IMG/VR virus record: IMGVR_UViG_3300022905_000086
Coordinates: 1-20,065 of that record
Source of the DNA: a virus
Length of the DNA: 20,065 bases
Reading direction: 5' to 3' (one strand)
In this document: positions 14,254 through 20,065 of the stretch, in pieces
How the letters are laid out: every line of letters begins with the position of its first letter
Numbering within the stretch: position 1 is the first letter of the stretch
The notes under the pieces: model-generated
What the model saw: the letters and a program-made list of their open reading frames with translations, nothing else
Told to the model about the DNA's origin: nothing
Databases searched by the model: none
Position numbers and translations under genes: made by a program

Positions 14254-14484
14254 CTACACGACTTCGATGAGCTTGTCAAGATAATGACGAGCCTTTTCGA
14301 GATCCACTTGACCGCCTTTGTCAGGATACCTAGCCAAGTACTTGATGACGTTACCACGAAGGTAACCCTCAAATTGCTCTTCAGACATCACAGACTTCAT
14401 AAAGTCCCAAGGCTGAATAGCTTTATCGACATAATGAGCACCTCCGATCTGGTGCTGTCGAGCCATCTCAGTCAAGTCAGTCAT
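14254..14484 (-). CDS. DUF3310-type small protein (putative nucleotide-metabolism factor)
   Basis: A 76-residue protein with the hallmarks of the DUF3310 family: H-Y (17-18), I-Q-P-W-D-F (23-28), G-N-V-I-K-Y-L-A-R-Y (44-53), K-G-G (56-58), D-L-E-K-A-R-H-Y-L (61-69). The family includes the C-terminal part of T7 gp1.7, which has been described as a nucleotide kinase; whether this short stand-alone form has activity is not known. Its position directly upstream of the RNR block fits nucleotide metabolism. ATG 14484 overlaps the end of the previous gene and has AAGGA at about eight bases. Confidence 0.8.
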   Translation of the reverse strand: MTDLTEMARQHQIGGAHYVDKAIQPWDFMKSVMSEEQFEGYLRGNVIKYLARYPDKGGQVDLEKARHYLDKLIEVV

Positions 14485-14740
14485 CTAACAAGTCCTTAAT
14501 AGTTGTGATCGGTTCGGGCTCACGTTCAGGAACATAGATACCCATGTTGATTTCTGGGTTGTTCCCATGCGGGAGATTGAACGAGTAGCCAAACGAAGCC
14601 TCTAACGCTGCGGTAATGTCACTCAAGACTTCACCCCATGTTGTGTCGTCATCGTAGACGTTCGTCAAACTAATTTCCTTATCATAGTTACTGATACTGA
14701 AGTTAACACGCATCTTGTTTTCTTCGTCGAAGAAGTCCAT
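14477..14740 (-). CDS. Small acidic protein of unknown function (87 aa)
   Basis: An 87-residue acidic protein (M-D-F-F-D-E-E-N-K-M, then V-Y-D-D-D-T-T-W-G-E-V-L). Residues 36-52 are a probable helix ending in F-G-Y-S-F, and residues 70-78 are P-E-R-E-P-E-P-I-T. It starts one base after the previous stop, with AAAGGCGG upstream, and overlaps the DUF3310 gene by eight bases. No family is recognised. It belongs to the replication operon by position and strand. Confidence 0.55.
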   Translation of the reverse strand: MDFFDEENKMRVNFSISNYDKEISLTNVYDDDTTWGEVLSDITAALEASFGYSFNLPHGNNPEINMGIYVPEREPEPITTIKDLLDD

Positions 14741-14741
14741 A

Positions 14742-15029
14742 TCACACCGCCTTTAAAAACTTTTCGTGCTCACCATAGTTTAGTTCTAGCTCTACAGCTA
14801 TCCCAATCAATGTGTGAATTTGTTTAATAGAGAGTGCATCCTCGTCATACATCAGTGCTTCTTTATCAAGGCTAAAGAGCACAGGAACCGTAGACGACTG
14901 TTTTCCTGAGTAGTCGAAACCTACATTACGACCGTCACAACGAACGCCTGTTTGATTTAATCCAAGCTCCGATACAATTGCTGATGTTACTCGAACGATC
15001 TGCATTACTTCGTTTACACTAACACTCAT
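14742..15029 (-). CDS. Small protein of unknown function (95 aa)
   Basis: A 95-residue protein with a helical N-terminus (V-N-E-V-M-Q-I-V-R-V-T-S-A-I-V-S-E-L), a beta-rich middle (V-G-F-D-Y-S-G, V-P-V-L-F-S-L), and a C-terminal helix (I-H-T-L-I-G-I-A-V-E-L-E-L). The start overlaps the nuclease stop (ATGA, 15026-15029) and the ribosome site is AAGGAGAG. The family is unknown. Its position after the junction nuclease suggests a DNA-metabolism accessory. Confidence 0.55.
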   Translation of the reverse strand: MSVSVNEVMQIVRVTSAIVSELGLNQTGVRCDGRNVGFDYSGKQSSTVPVLFSLDKEALMYDEDALSIKQIHTLIGIAVELELNYGEHEKFLKAV

Positions 15030-15364
15030 TGTACTCTCCTTATAAGGTCTAAGAAGTGTTCGAGGTCTACTACTGCGAGAGGCTTCGAACGATTCTGTTT
15101 AATTACTAGCAACGGCTCATAGTCGTTGTGTCCAGTAGCTTGTTCATAGTGTTTGTACACAGCGATGCTCGCCAATGACTTACACTCCACTTGATAAGGA
15201 AAGAGCTGACGGGCTGCAGGACTAAGTTGGACATCCTCGCCTCCTGCACCCATCGATGTGCTCCTAACGTCGTCTGGCTCAAGCGACGGGAATCGCTCTA
15301 GAACGCCATCACGAACAACTTGCTGTAGTTTTCTGCCTTTAGCTTTTGCTGACTGAGTTTTCAT
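15026..15364 (-). CDS. PD-(D/E)XK nuclease, putative Holliday-junction resolvase
   Basis: A 112-residue protein. The start M-K-T-Q-S-A-K-A-K-G-R-K-L-Q-Q is a basic DNA-binding segment. The core is S-M-G-A-G-G-E-D44-V-Q-L-S, then Y-Q-V-E60-C-K62, giving the D...ExK metal-binding signature of PD-(D/E)XK nucleases, and a helix with Y-E-Q75-A. This layout matches small phage and archaeal-type resolvases rather than T7 endonuclease I by sequence, but the role (resolving branched replication intermediates before packaging) is probably the same. GGAGAG precedes ATG 15364. It overlaps the exonuclease gene by 26 bases. A general endonuclease role cannot be ruled out. Confidence 0.7.
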   Translation of the reverse strand: MKTQSAKAKGRKLQQVVRDGVLERFPSLEPDDVRSTSMGAGGEDVQLSPAARQLFPYQVECKSLASIAVYKHYEQATGHNDYEPLLVIKQNRSKPLAVVDLEHFLDLIRRVQ

Positions 15365-16046
15365 CTATTCTCTCCGTTGGTGGAGTAAACTTATCACCCA
15401 GACTGCGAAGCATATACAGCAGATGTCCATTCTCTACAGCGCGTTCGTATCCCAACTTATCAACAATGATGTCCCACATCTCCAACTCTGATTTACCTTC
15501 GAGGAGGGCTGTCGCCTTTTTCTCTCCGATACGCCAAGCGCCTTGAATGTTATCTACAGCATCTCCAGTCAGGAATTGCTTGTAGAAGAGGAACATCGAT
15601 TCCTCTGGTGTGAGGTAGTAAAGCCCACCCTTGACAAAGTTAAAGTGCCATCCTGGAACTTGGTTTAAATCTTTATCAAGTGAGACGATGATTCCGTTCT
15701 CTCCCAACTCTGTAGCCTCAATAGCTACAGCGTCGTCGGCTTCAATACCATCCCAGATTGTTGCATCCCAAGACAGTGCGAGGTACTTACGAATCGCTTC
15801 GTAGTGCGTAGGCTTCTTGTTGCCCTTGCGATTACCTTTGTACGGTCTTGTTACTGCATACTCATGTCGAAAGTTGTTTGTTCCTGTTAAGTGAAGCGAC
15901 CAACTATCACAGTACGGTAGATCAAACATAATCAAGTCTTCGAGGAAGCCAGCGACAGTTCGCATGGCAACCCCTTGATCTTCCGATTCTGTCGCAAAAC
16001 CGATGCGATAGACTAAGATATCTGCGTCGATGATCGCTTTATCCAC
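15339..16046 (-). CDS. 5'-3' exonuclease of the FEN/T7 gp6-like family
   Basis: A 235-residue nuclease with the flap-nuclease pattern of acidic metal ligands: D7 and D9 (I-D-A-D), the substrate-binding Y-K-G-N-R (69-73), E102-A-D104-D105 (I-E-A-D-D-A), D124-K-D126 (S-L-D-K-D), and D162...D165 (G-D-A-V-D-N) leading into a helix-three-turn-helix (I-Q-G-A-W-R-I-G-E-K-K-A). It would remove RNA primers and recess ends, as T7 gp6 does. The start is GTG 16046, overlapping the ssb stop by one base (TAGTG), so translation is coupled to ssb. It is shorter than T7 gp6 (300 residues) but all key residues are present. Confidence 0.9.
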   Translation of the reverse strand: MDKAIIDADILVYRIGFATESEDQGVAMRTVAGFLEDLIMFDLPYCDSWSLHLTGTNNFRHEYAVTRPYKGNRKGNKKPTHYEAIRKYLALSWDATIWDGIEADDAVAIEATELGENGIIVSLDKDLNQVPGWHFNFVKGGLYYLTPEESMFLFYKQFLTGDAVDNIQGAWRIGEKKATALLEGKSELEMWDIIVDKLGYERAVENGHLLYMLRSLGDKFTPPTERIDENSVSKS

Positions 16047-16453
16047 TACAGAATCTCGTCGTCGTCTTCTTGGATGGCGACCTGTTCTACATCGGATTCA
16101 TACTTCTGTAGATCAGTAATGACGAGTTTCTTCAAAGAAGCAGAAACGCCTTCTTTGTTCTTCCAAGTCCATGCGTAAGGCTCAATCAAAGCTACAGCTT
16201 TAGAGCCGTTGCCTACGATCTTACCTTCGATCTCATCACCGTCTGAGCCGTAAGCACGAATCTCGTTCTTAGACTTACAAGTGATGTAGTAACCTTTGCC
16301 TTCCTTCTGGGCAACACGGATACCCATACCTTCGAGTGCTGATACTGCAGCATCTGAGAGGTTACACAGGTCTACCTGATACTTCTGTGACATGTCATTC
16401 ATACGGTCAAGGTAAGCCCACATGATGTCCGCTTTAATCTTTACTCGATCCAT
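16046..16453 (-). CDS. ssb: Single-stranded DNA-binding protein (T7 gp2.5-like role)
   Basis: A 135-residue protein; ATG 16453 is chosen because AAGGAG lies six bases upstream. The N-terminus (V-K-I-K-A-D-I-M-W-A-Y-L) leads to a beta-rich OB-like core (residues about 48-112) with aromatic and basic strands (Y-Y-I-T-C-K-S-K, A-W-T-W-K-N-K). The end is a strongly acidic tail (E-D-D-D-E, 129-133) closing with a hydrophobic pair, the hallmark used by SSBs to bind replisome partners. Its place between polymerase and exonuclease supports the call. Direct sequence similarity to T7 gp2.5 is low by eye, so the call rests on tail, fold pattern and position. It is the first gene after the promoter at 16489. 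Confidence 0.75.
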   Translation of the reverse strand: MDRVKIKADIMWAYLDRMNDMSQKYQVDLCNLSDAAVSALEGMGIRVAQKEGKGYYITCKSKNEIRAYGSDGDEIEGKIVGNGSKAVALIEPYAWTWKNKEGVSASLKKLVITDLQKYESDVEQVAIQEDDDEIL

Positions 16454-16488
16454 CTCATTCTCCTTCTGCTCGTTTATGAGATACAACT

Positions 16489-16497
16489 ATTATACCA
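16489..16497 (-). promoter_or_regulatory. Extended -10 promoter ahead of ssb
   Basis: On the - strand, TGG directly precedes TATAAT (16494 down to 16489), the TGnTATAAT extended -10 element recognised by sigma70. The -35 region is poor (CATTAA at 17 bases), which extended -10 promoters tolerate. It lies in the 58-base gap between polymerase and ssb, giving transcription from about 16482 and a leader of roughly 30 bases. This would boost SSB, nuclease and RNR genes over helicase and polymerase. Confidence 0.6.
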
Positions 16498-16511
16498 GTA
16501 CTTTGTAACGC

Positions 16512-18161
16512 TTAATGCGTCTCGTACCAGTTCAGTCCGATCTTCGCTTCAGCATCCACAGGGACACGGAAGTCGAGGATCTCACCTGCTTCTTTCGCAG
16601 ATGCAACCATGATCTCTGCAACCTGTTCAGCGTACTGTTTAGGCACTTCGATCTGGATTTCGTCGTGTACGATAGCGACCTGCTTAGCAGGGATCTTCGC
16701 ATACCGTAGGTTCTTGTGGGCAGTGACGCACCACTGTTTAGCTATCGTAGCTCCACACCCTTGCAGTAATGTGTTCAATGCTGAGTGCTCAGAGCGTACT
16801 TGAATACGTCCGCCAGTGAGTGATGGGACGTAGCCCTTCGATGCAATGCGTTTAACTTTCTCAAGCAAATCACGAAGTTTCGGTGTGTTCTTATAAAAGT
16901 TATTAAGAACTACTCTGGCTTCTTTGTCGGAACAGTCGAGGATGGTTGCGAGTTTTCCGATGCCACATCCGTAGAGCGTTGCGTATACCATTGTCTTCGC
17001 CTTCGGGCGGTCGATGCCTGCCGCTTCCGCATTCTTCGTATGGATGTCGCCATTGAGTAACTCCTCAGTCCAGTCGTCGTCTTGCATGTAGTGTGCTAAA
17101 CAGCGAAGTTCGATCCCAGAAAGGTCGATTCCGCATAGCACGTTACCGTCTTCGACAATAAACAACTCACGACACTCTTTACCAAACGGTTTGTTAACCG
17201 AAGGCACTTGCCCTAAGTTGGGTCGGTTGTGTGACATACGTCCTGTAATTGTCCCTAGAGTATTGATGCGACCGTGTATACGACCGTCTTCGCCTACCTC
17301 TTTCAGCCAGGATGCAAGGAGTCCTGCACGTTTCTGGAGCATTAGGAACTCTGCGATGACCTTCGCTTCCTTGATGTCTACATCTTCAAGTGTAGTCTCG
17401 TCTACGATGGGCTGACCAGTCTCTGTAAACTTCTCAGGCTTCCATCCAAGAGATTGCAGCCGTTCTGCGATCTGCTTACGACTACCAACATTGAAGTCAG
17501 TTACCTTGTCCTTCAGTCGTTTGCCGGTCTTCTCAGACCAACGCTCTTCGACAATCGGCGGGAAGATTGCTTGCATCTGATCTTCAATAGCCGACATTCG
17601 ATCCATAACAGTAGCGTGTAACACCTGAGCTTTAGGTATATCCAGTTTAAAACCGGATCGCTCTTGTTTATGACATTCAATGGCAACATTATGCTCCAAC
17701 GCAATAGACGTTTCAGCATCTCTCCACCTCGCAAAGTGTTCGTTCAAGTGGTTGTATAGACGCACAGTAAGATGTACGTCCTGCTTACAATAGGTAATCA
17801 TCTCTTCAGTTAGGCCACCATCATAGTCTTCGAAGTCAATCTTGCCCTGACCGCCAAGCCTTACGCCCCAAGCGCGAAGCGAATGTCCTCCTTCGAGCAC
17901 GGGACTCAAAAGGCGTGACATAATCAGCGTATCGACTACTTGTGAGCGCCTGATCCCAACATTCCAGTGCTCTTTCAACTTCGGAGCATCGAAGCCAATG
18001 AGGTTGTGACCGATGATTTTGTCGTACTCTGCGATCAAAGGCTCTAATGAGTGTGGTTCTGTGTGACATATCACCTCTCCTGTATCGACATCTTCAGTTA
18101 CACAACACCAAATGTGATTGGCTTGGCTGTTCGTTTCGATGTCTAAGACTAGCTTCTTCAT
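16512..18161 (-). CDS. Family A DNA polymerase, T7 gp5-like, without thioredoxin-binding domain
   Basis: A 549-residue replicative polymerase. The exonuclease domain (1-150) has D7-x-E9, N53...D58 (G-H-N-L-I-G-F-D) and Y124...D128, so proofreading is intact. The polymerase domain has T-G-R-M-S-H-N-R-P-N-L (306-316), motif A D346-x-S-G-I-E351-L-R, motif B R385...K389...Y393...Y397-G, and motif C H499-D500-E501. The residue equivalent to E. coli position 762 is Tyr393, as in T7. T7 gp5 has 704 residues; here the thumb from F-P-P (200-202) to D-F-N-V-G-S-R (222-228) is about 20 residues where T7 has about 75, so the thioredoxin-binding insert is absent. GAGG about 9 bases before ATG 18161 lies inside the upstream gene. 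Confidence 0.95.
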   Translation of the reverse strand: MKKLVLDIETNSQANHIWCCVTEDVDTGEVICHTEPHSLEPLIAEYDKIIGHNLIGFDAPKLKEHWNVGIRRSQVVDTLIMSRLLSPVLEGGHSLRAWGVRLGGQGKIDFEDYDGGLTEEMITYCKQDVHLTVRLYNHLNEHFARWRDAETSIALEHNVAIECHKQERSGFKLDIPKAQVLHATVMDRMSAIEDQMQAIFPPIVEERWSEKTGKRLKDKVTDFNVGSRKQIAERLQSLGWKPEKFTETGQPIVDETTLEDVDIKEAKVIAEFLMLQKRAGLLASWLKEVGEDGRIHGRINTLGTITGRMSHNRPNLGQVPSVNKPFGKECRELFIVEDGNVLCGIDLSGIELRCLAHYMQDDDWTEELLNGDIHTKNAEAAGIDRPKAKTMVYATLYGCGIGKLATILDCSDKEARVVLNNFYKNTPKLRDLLEKVKRIASKGYVPSLTGGRIQVRSEHSALNTLLQGCGATIAKQWCVTAHKNLRYAKIPAKQVAIVHDEIQIEVPKQYAEQVAEIMVASAKEAGEILDFRVPVDAEAKIGLNWYETH

Positions 18162-18621
18162 TCTGCGTTACCTCTTCAAACAGGTTAAGTATAATGCCTC
18201 TGTCAATTTTGAACCAATCATTACGTCTGTCTTTAGTAGCCGGATGCGTGTCAAGGATACTAATCAGAACGGCTTCGATGTGCTTCGAGTAGTTCGTCTC
18301 GAACTCCCGAAGAAAGTACACAGTTTCTGGCACAGGTGTTGATGAGCGATGAACGCTCAGTCGATTCCGCATCCCAGAAGTAGCCTGTCCAAGGCGATAC
18401 CATCCTGCGTGAGATTCATTAGCTAAAATATAAACTGATCCAACTTTAGATTGATCTTTGTAACCCTCAAATCTTTTGTTGGTCGTCCAATTTGTAGCGA
18501 CAATACTCTTACACACCTTACACGAGGACTGGATACCTTGTTTAGTATGTTGATGCGTTGCAAAGTTGGATACTTCTTTATATTGATGACATGTTACGCA
18601 TTGCTTATATGACTGGCTCAT
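18094..18621 (-). CDS. Zinc-finger plus GIY-YIG (T5orf172-like) putative homing endonuclease
   Basis: A 175-residue protein with two parts. Residues 8-37 hold C8-x2-C11...C34-x2-C37 with an aromatic at F20, the small zinc finger seen in many phage HNH and GIY-YIG endonucleases. Residues 61-140 fit the T5orf172/MUG113 branch of the GIY-YIG fold: G-S-V-Y64-I-L-A-N, W-Y75-R-L-G, R85 or R87, H-I-E116-A, and N-D-W-F-K-I-D at the end. These would be the paired tyrosines, catalytic Arg and metal-binding Glu. The GAGGAGG ribosome site and ATGA overlap couple it to the helicase. Its 3' end overlaps the polymerase by 68 bases. It is probably a free-standing mobile endonuclease; a host-directed nuclease is an alternative. 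Confidence 0.7.
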   Translation of the reverse strand: MSQSYKQCVTCHQYKEVSNFATHQHTKQGIQSSCKVCKSIVATNWTTNKRFEGYKDQSKVGSVYILANESHAGWYRLGQATSGMRNRLSVHRSSTPVPETVYFLREFETNYSKHIEAVLISILDTHPATKDRRNDWFKIDRGIILNLFEEVTQNEEASLRHRNEQPSQSHLVLCN

Positions 18622-20065
18622 AATGCCTCCTCATCTACTTCGGTCATACGACCGGTTGTAAGGCTGTACAGTAACGCACACGCCTTTCCTGTAATACCTG
18701 CGAAACGGTTCTTTAGAACACGGACACGGGTAGTATTTCGTTCAGTTTCGTCGTCCGCCTGGCCATTGCGCTCAAGTCCTAGCACCATATCAGACAACTG
18801 GGCGATAGCTCCAGAGCCTCGTAGTTGAGCAAGGCTTGTTGCTGCCCCTTCCTCGTGACCTTTTGATTCAGGACGTTTGAGGTGAGATACGACGATCAAC
18901 GCAATGCCTGTTTCTTGAACAAGCATACGAAGCTTTGTCATGATCTCGTCAATGGCTCTACGCTCGTCACCATTCGACTGAGCAGATACGATGATCGAGA
19001 TGTGGTCAACGAAGATGTAGTTACAGCCTACAACCTTAGCAAGGTAACGGACACGATTAACAATGTTATCCACATCGGAACTACCGAAGTGGTCAAACAT
19101 GAAGACGCGACCAGTACCAAGGGTATGCTTAAATGCTTCATCTTTCTCCTCCTGTGTTGATGGAGTGTCTGGTAAGTGTAGAGGCTTGTTAGCCGACAGA
19201 GACATGAGAGACAGTCCAGTCTTTCGAGTAGACTCCTCCAAGAACATCAGCCCGACGTTCTCTTTGGTGTTCTGAAGAATGTGCCAGATGATCTCACGAA
19301 GGAACTGAGACTTACCTAGACCGGAACCGGCTGTGACGGTAACCAGTTCGTACTTACGGATACCGTAGGTCAACTTGTTCAGCCCATCAAACGGGTAATC
19401 ACAGTCAGCCTTCTCTAAAGGCTTCATCACCTCATCGTACAACGAGTCGCCTGAGATGATGCCATCGGGAGTCCAACGCTCTGCCCTCCAGAAGATGTTC
19501 ACGAACTCAGCAGTCCGCCCTTCTTCGAGGTACTCACACGCATCCTTCATATTGTTCTGGTGCTTCATGATTCGAGCTTTATGGCTGAACAATTCTGCAC
19601 ACTTCTGCTGTGCTTCTTGTCCGGCTTCATCGTTATCGAAGCAAAACATCACATGCTCGAAGCCGTCTAGCCAGTCGAAGTTTTCTTTACAGTCCTTCAG
19701 AGCCGATTGAGCCCCGTTGCGGACAGACACACATGGAGTCTTGTAAGACAACATCTGGTGACCGGCCATTGCATCCAGTTCACCTTCGAAGACGATGACG
19801 TACTTGTCATTGTTACTGAAGTTCTCTTGACCGAACAAGGTTGTCGCACCTTTCCAGTCGCCTTCAATACGAAACTCCTTCTTACCACCAACTCTGACTT
19901 TTGCTGCCTGACGCTGACCGAACGGGAAGACGATATCTGTACCACGAAAGCCAACGCCATACTTTTCCATCACATTAACGGACAGCTTACGCGCCTTCAG
20001 ATCACGATAGATGATCCCTTCAGAGGCATCGTAGTCCTCGTTCAACACTAATGCACCCATCTGTA
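18618..20065 (-). CDS. Primase-helicase, T7 gp4-like (5' end beyond window)
   Basis: The frame remains open to the window edge (codon CAG precedes ATG 20060), so the ATG may be internal and the primase zinc domain lies outside. Numbering from that Met: the TOPRIM domain has F-E92-G-E-L-D96 and F-D142-N-D144 (about 85-165). The RecA-type helicase has Walker A G245-S-G-L-G-K250-S, E275/E276, Walker B F-V-D352-H, the sensor S-H393-L and R452 (K-N-R-F-A-G) as the likely arginine finger. These match T7 gp4, which unwinds DNA and makes primers. The visible part is 480 residues against 566 for T7. It is the first gene of the visible leftward operon and is coupled to the endonuclease gene by ATGA. 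Confidence 0.9.
   Translation of the reverse strand, partial: QMGALVLNEDYDASEGIIYRDLKARKLSVNVMEKYGVGFRGTDIVFPFGQRQAAKVRVGGKKEFRIEGDWKGATTLFGQENFSNNDKYVIVFEGELDAMAGHQMLSYKTPCVSVRNGAQSALKDCKENFDWLDGFEHVMFCFDNDEAGQEAQQKCAELFSHKARIMKHQNNMKDACEYLEEGRTAEFVNIFWRAERWTPDGIISGDSLYDEVMKPLEKADCDYPFDGLNKLTYGIRKYELVTVTAGSGLGKSQFLREIIWHILQNTKENVGLMFLEESTRKTGLSLMSLSANKPLHLPDTPSTQEEKDEAFKHTLGTGRVFMFDHFGSSDVDNIVNRVRYLAKVVGCNYIFVDHISIIVSAQSNGDERRAIDEIMTKLRMLVQETGIALIVVSHLKRPESKGHEEGAATSLAQLRGSGAIAQLSDMVLGLERNGQADDETERNTTRVRVLKNRFAGITGKACALLYSLTTGRMTEVDEEAL

Noticed and set aside
18094-18621. Group I intron or intein carrying the endonuclease inside the polymerase or helicase
   Set aside because: Both flanking genes are complete at this junction, with normal stop and start and ribosome sites, and no splicing-domain residues are seen. 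A free-standing gene fits better.
20058-20060. ATG 20060 as the true start of the primase-helicase
   Set aside because: The frame is open upstream to the window edge, and T7-like proteins have a zinc-binding domain before TOPRIM, so this Met is probably internal.

Overview
This window is a stretch of a tailed-phage genome, most likely a lytic short-tailed (podovirus-like) phage from a marine or other aquatic environment. The evidence is the gene content. There are T7/P22-type tail adaptor and nozzle proteins, a tail-fibre protein with a collar tip, and three large helical or linker-rich proteins in the position of internal virion (ejection) proteins. There is also a T7-like replication set: TOPRIM-RecA-fold primase-helicase, family A DNA polymerase, single-strand binding protein, 5'-3' exonuclease and a PD-(D/E)XK junction nuclease. 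A class I ribonucleotide reductase completes the set. Many of the small accessory proteins resemble ones recurrent in marine phage genomes; that resemblance is from memory, not from a search. No integrase, repressor, tRNA or CRISPR array is visible. The host cannot be named from this sequence.

The layout is two convergent arms. The left arm (1-10901, + strand) is the late region. It starts with the C-terminal end of a glycine-rich tail adhesin. Then come a small cysteine-rich protein, a tail-assembly-chaperone-like protein, four small membrane or secreted proteins that look like a lysis/envelope cassette (761-1928), and three micro-genes rich in Lys or Cys (1928-2351). Two uncharacterised proteins follow. 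A near-consensus sigma70-type promoter (3819-3847) precedes the tail genes: adaptor (3868), nozzle (4512) and fibre tip (6035). The arm ends with three putative ejection proteins (6526, 7318, 8646). Stop-start overlaps of the TAATG or ATGA type show tight translational coupling.

The right arm (20065 down to 10950, - strand) is the DNA-metabolism region. In transcription order it runs: primase-helicase (cut by the window edge), a zinc-finger plus GIY-YIG (T5orf172-like) putative homing endonuclease, DNA polymerase, an extended -10 promoter, ssb, exonuclease, junction nuclease, two unknown proteins, a DUF3310-type protein, a small acidic protein, nrdA, a coiled-coil micro-protein, nrdB and a small unknown protein. 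It stops at a strong intrinsic terminator (10905-10926) whose U-tract works only for this strand. The logic is conventional: the RNR supplies dNTPs, helicase-primase, polymerase and SSB form the replisome, and the exonuclease and junction nuclease process DNA.

The more notable points are these. The T7-like polymerase has no thioredoxin-binding insert. The RNR large subunit has no ATP-cone. A possible homing endonuclease gene is wedged between helicase and polymerase with overlaps on both sides. The convergent-arm terminator is one-sided. Two sigma70-like internal promoters are present. I did not find a convincing wholly new defence or mobile system.
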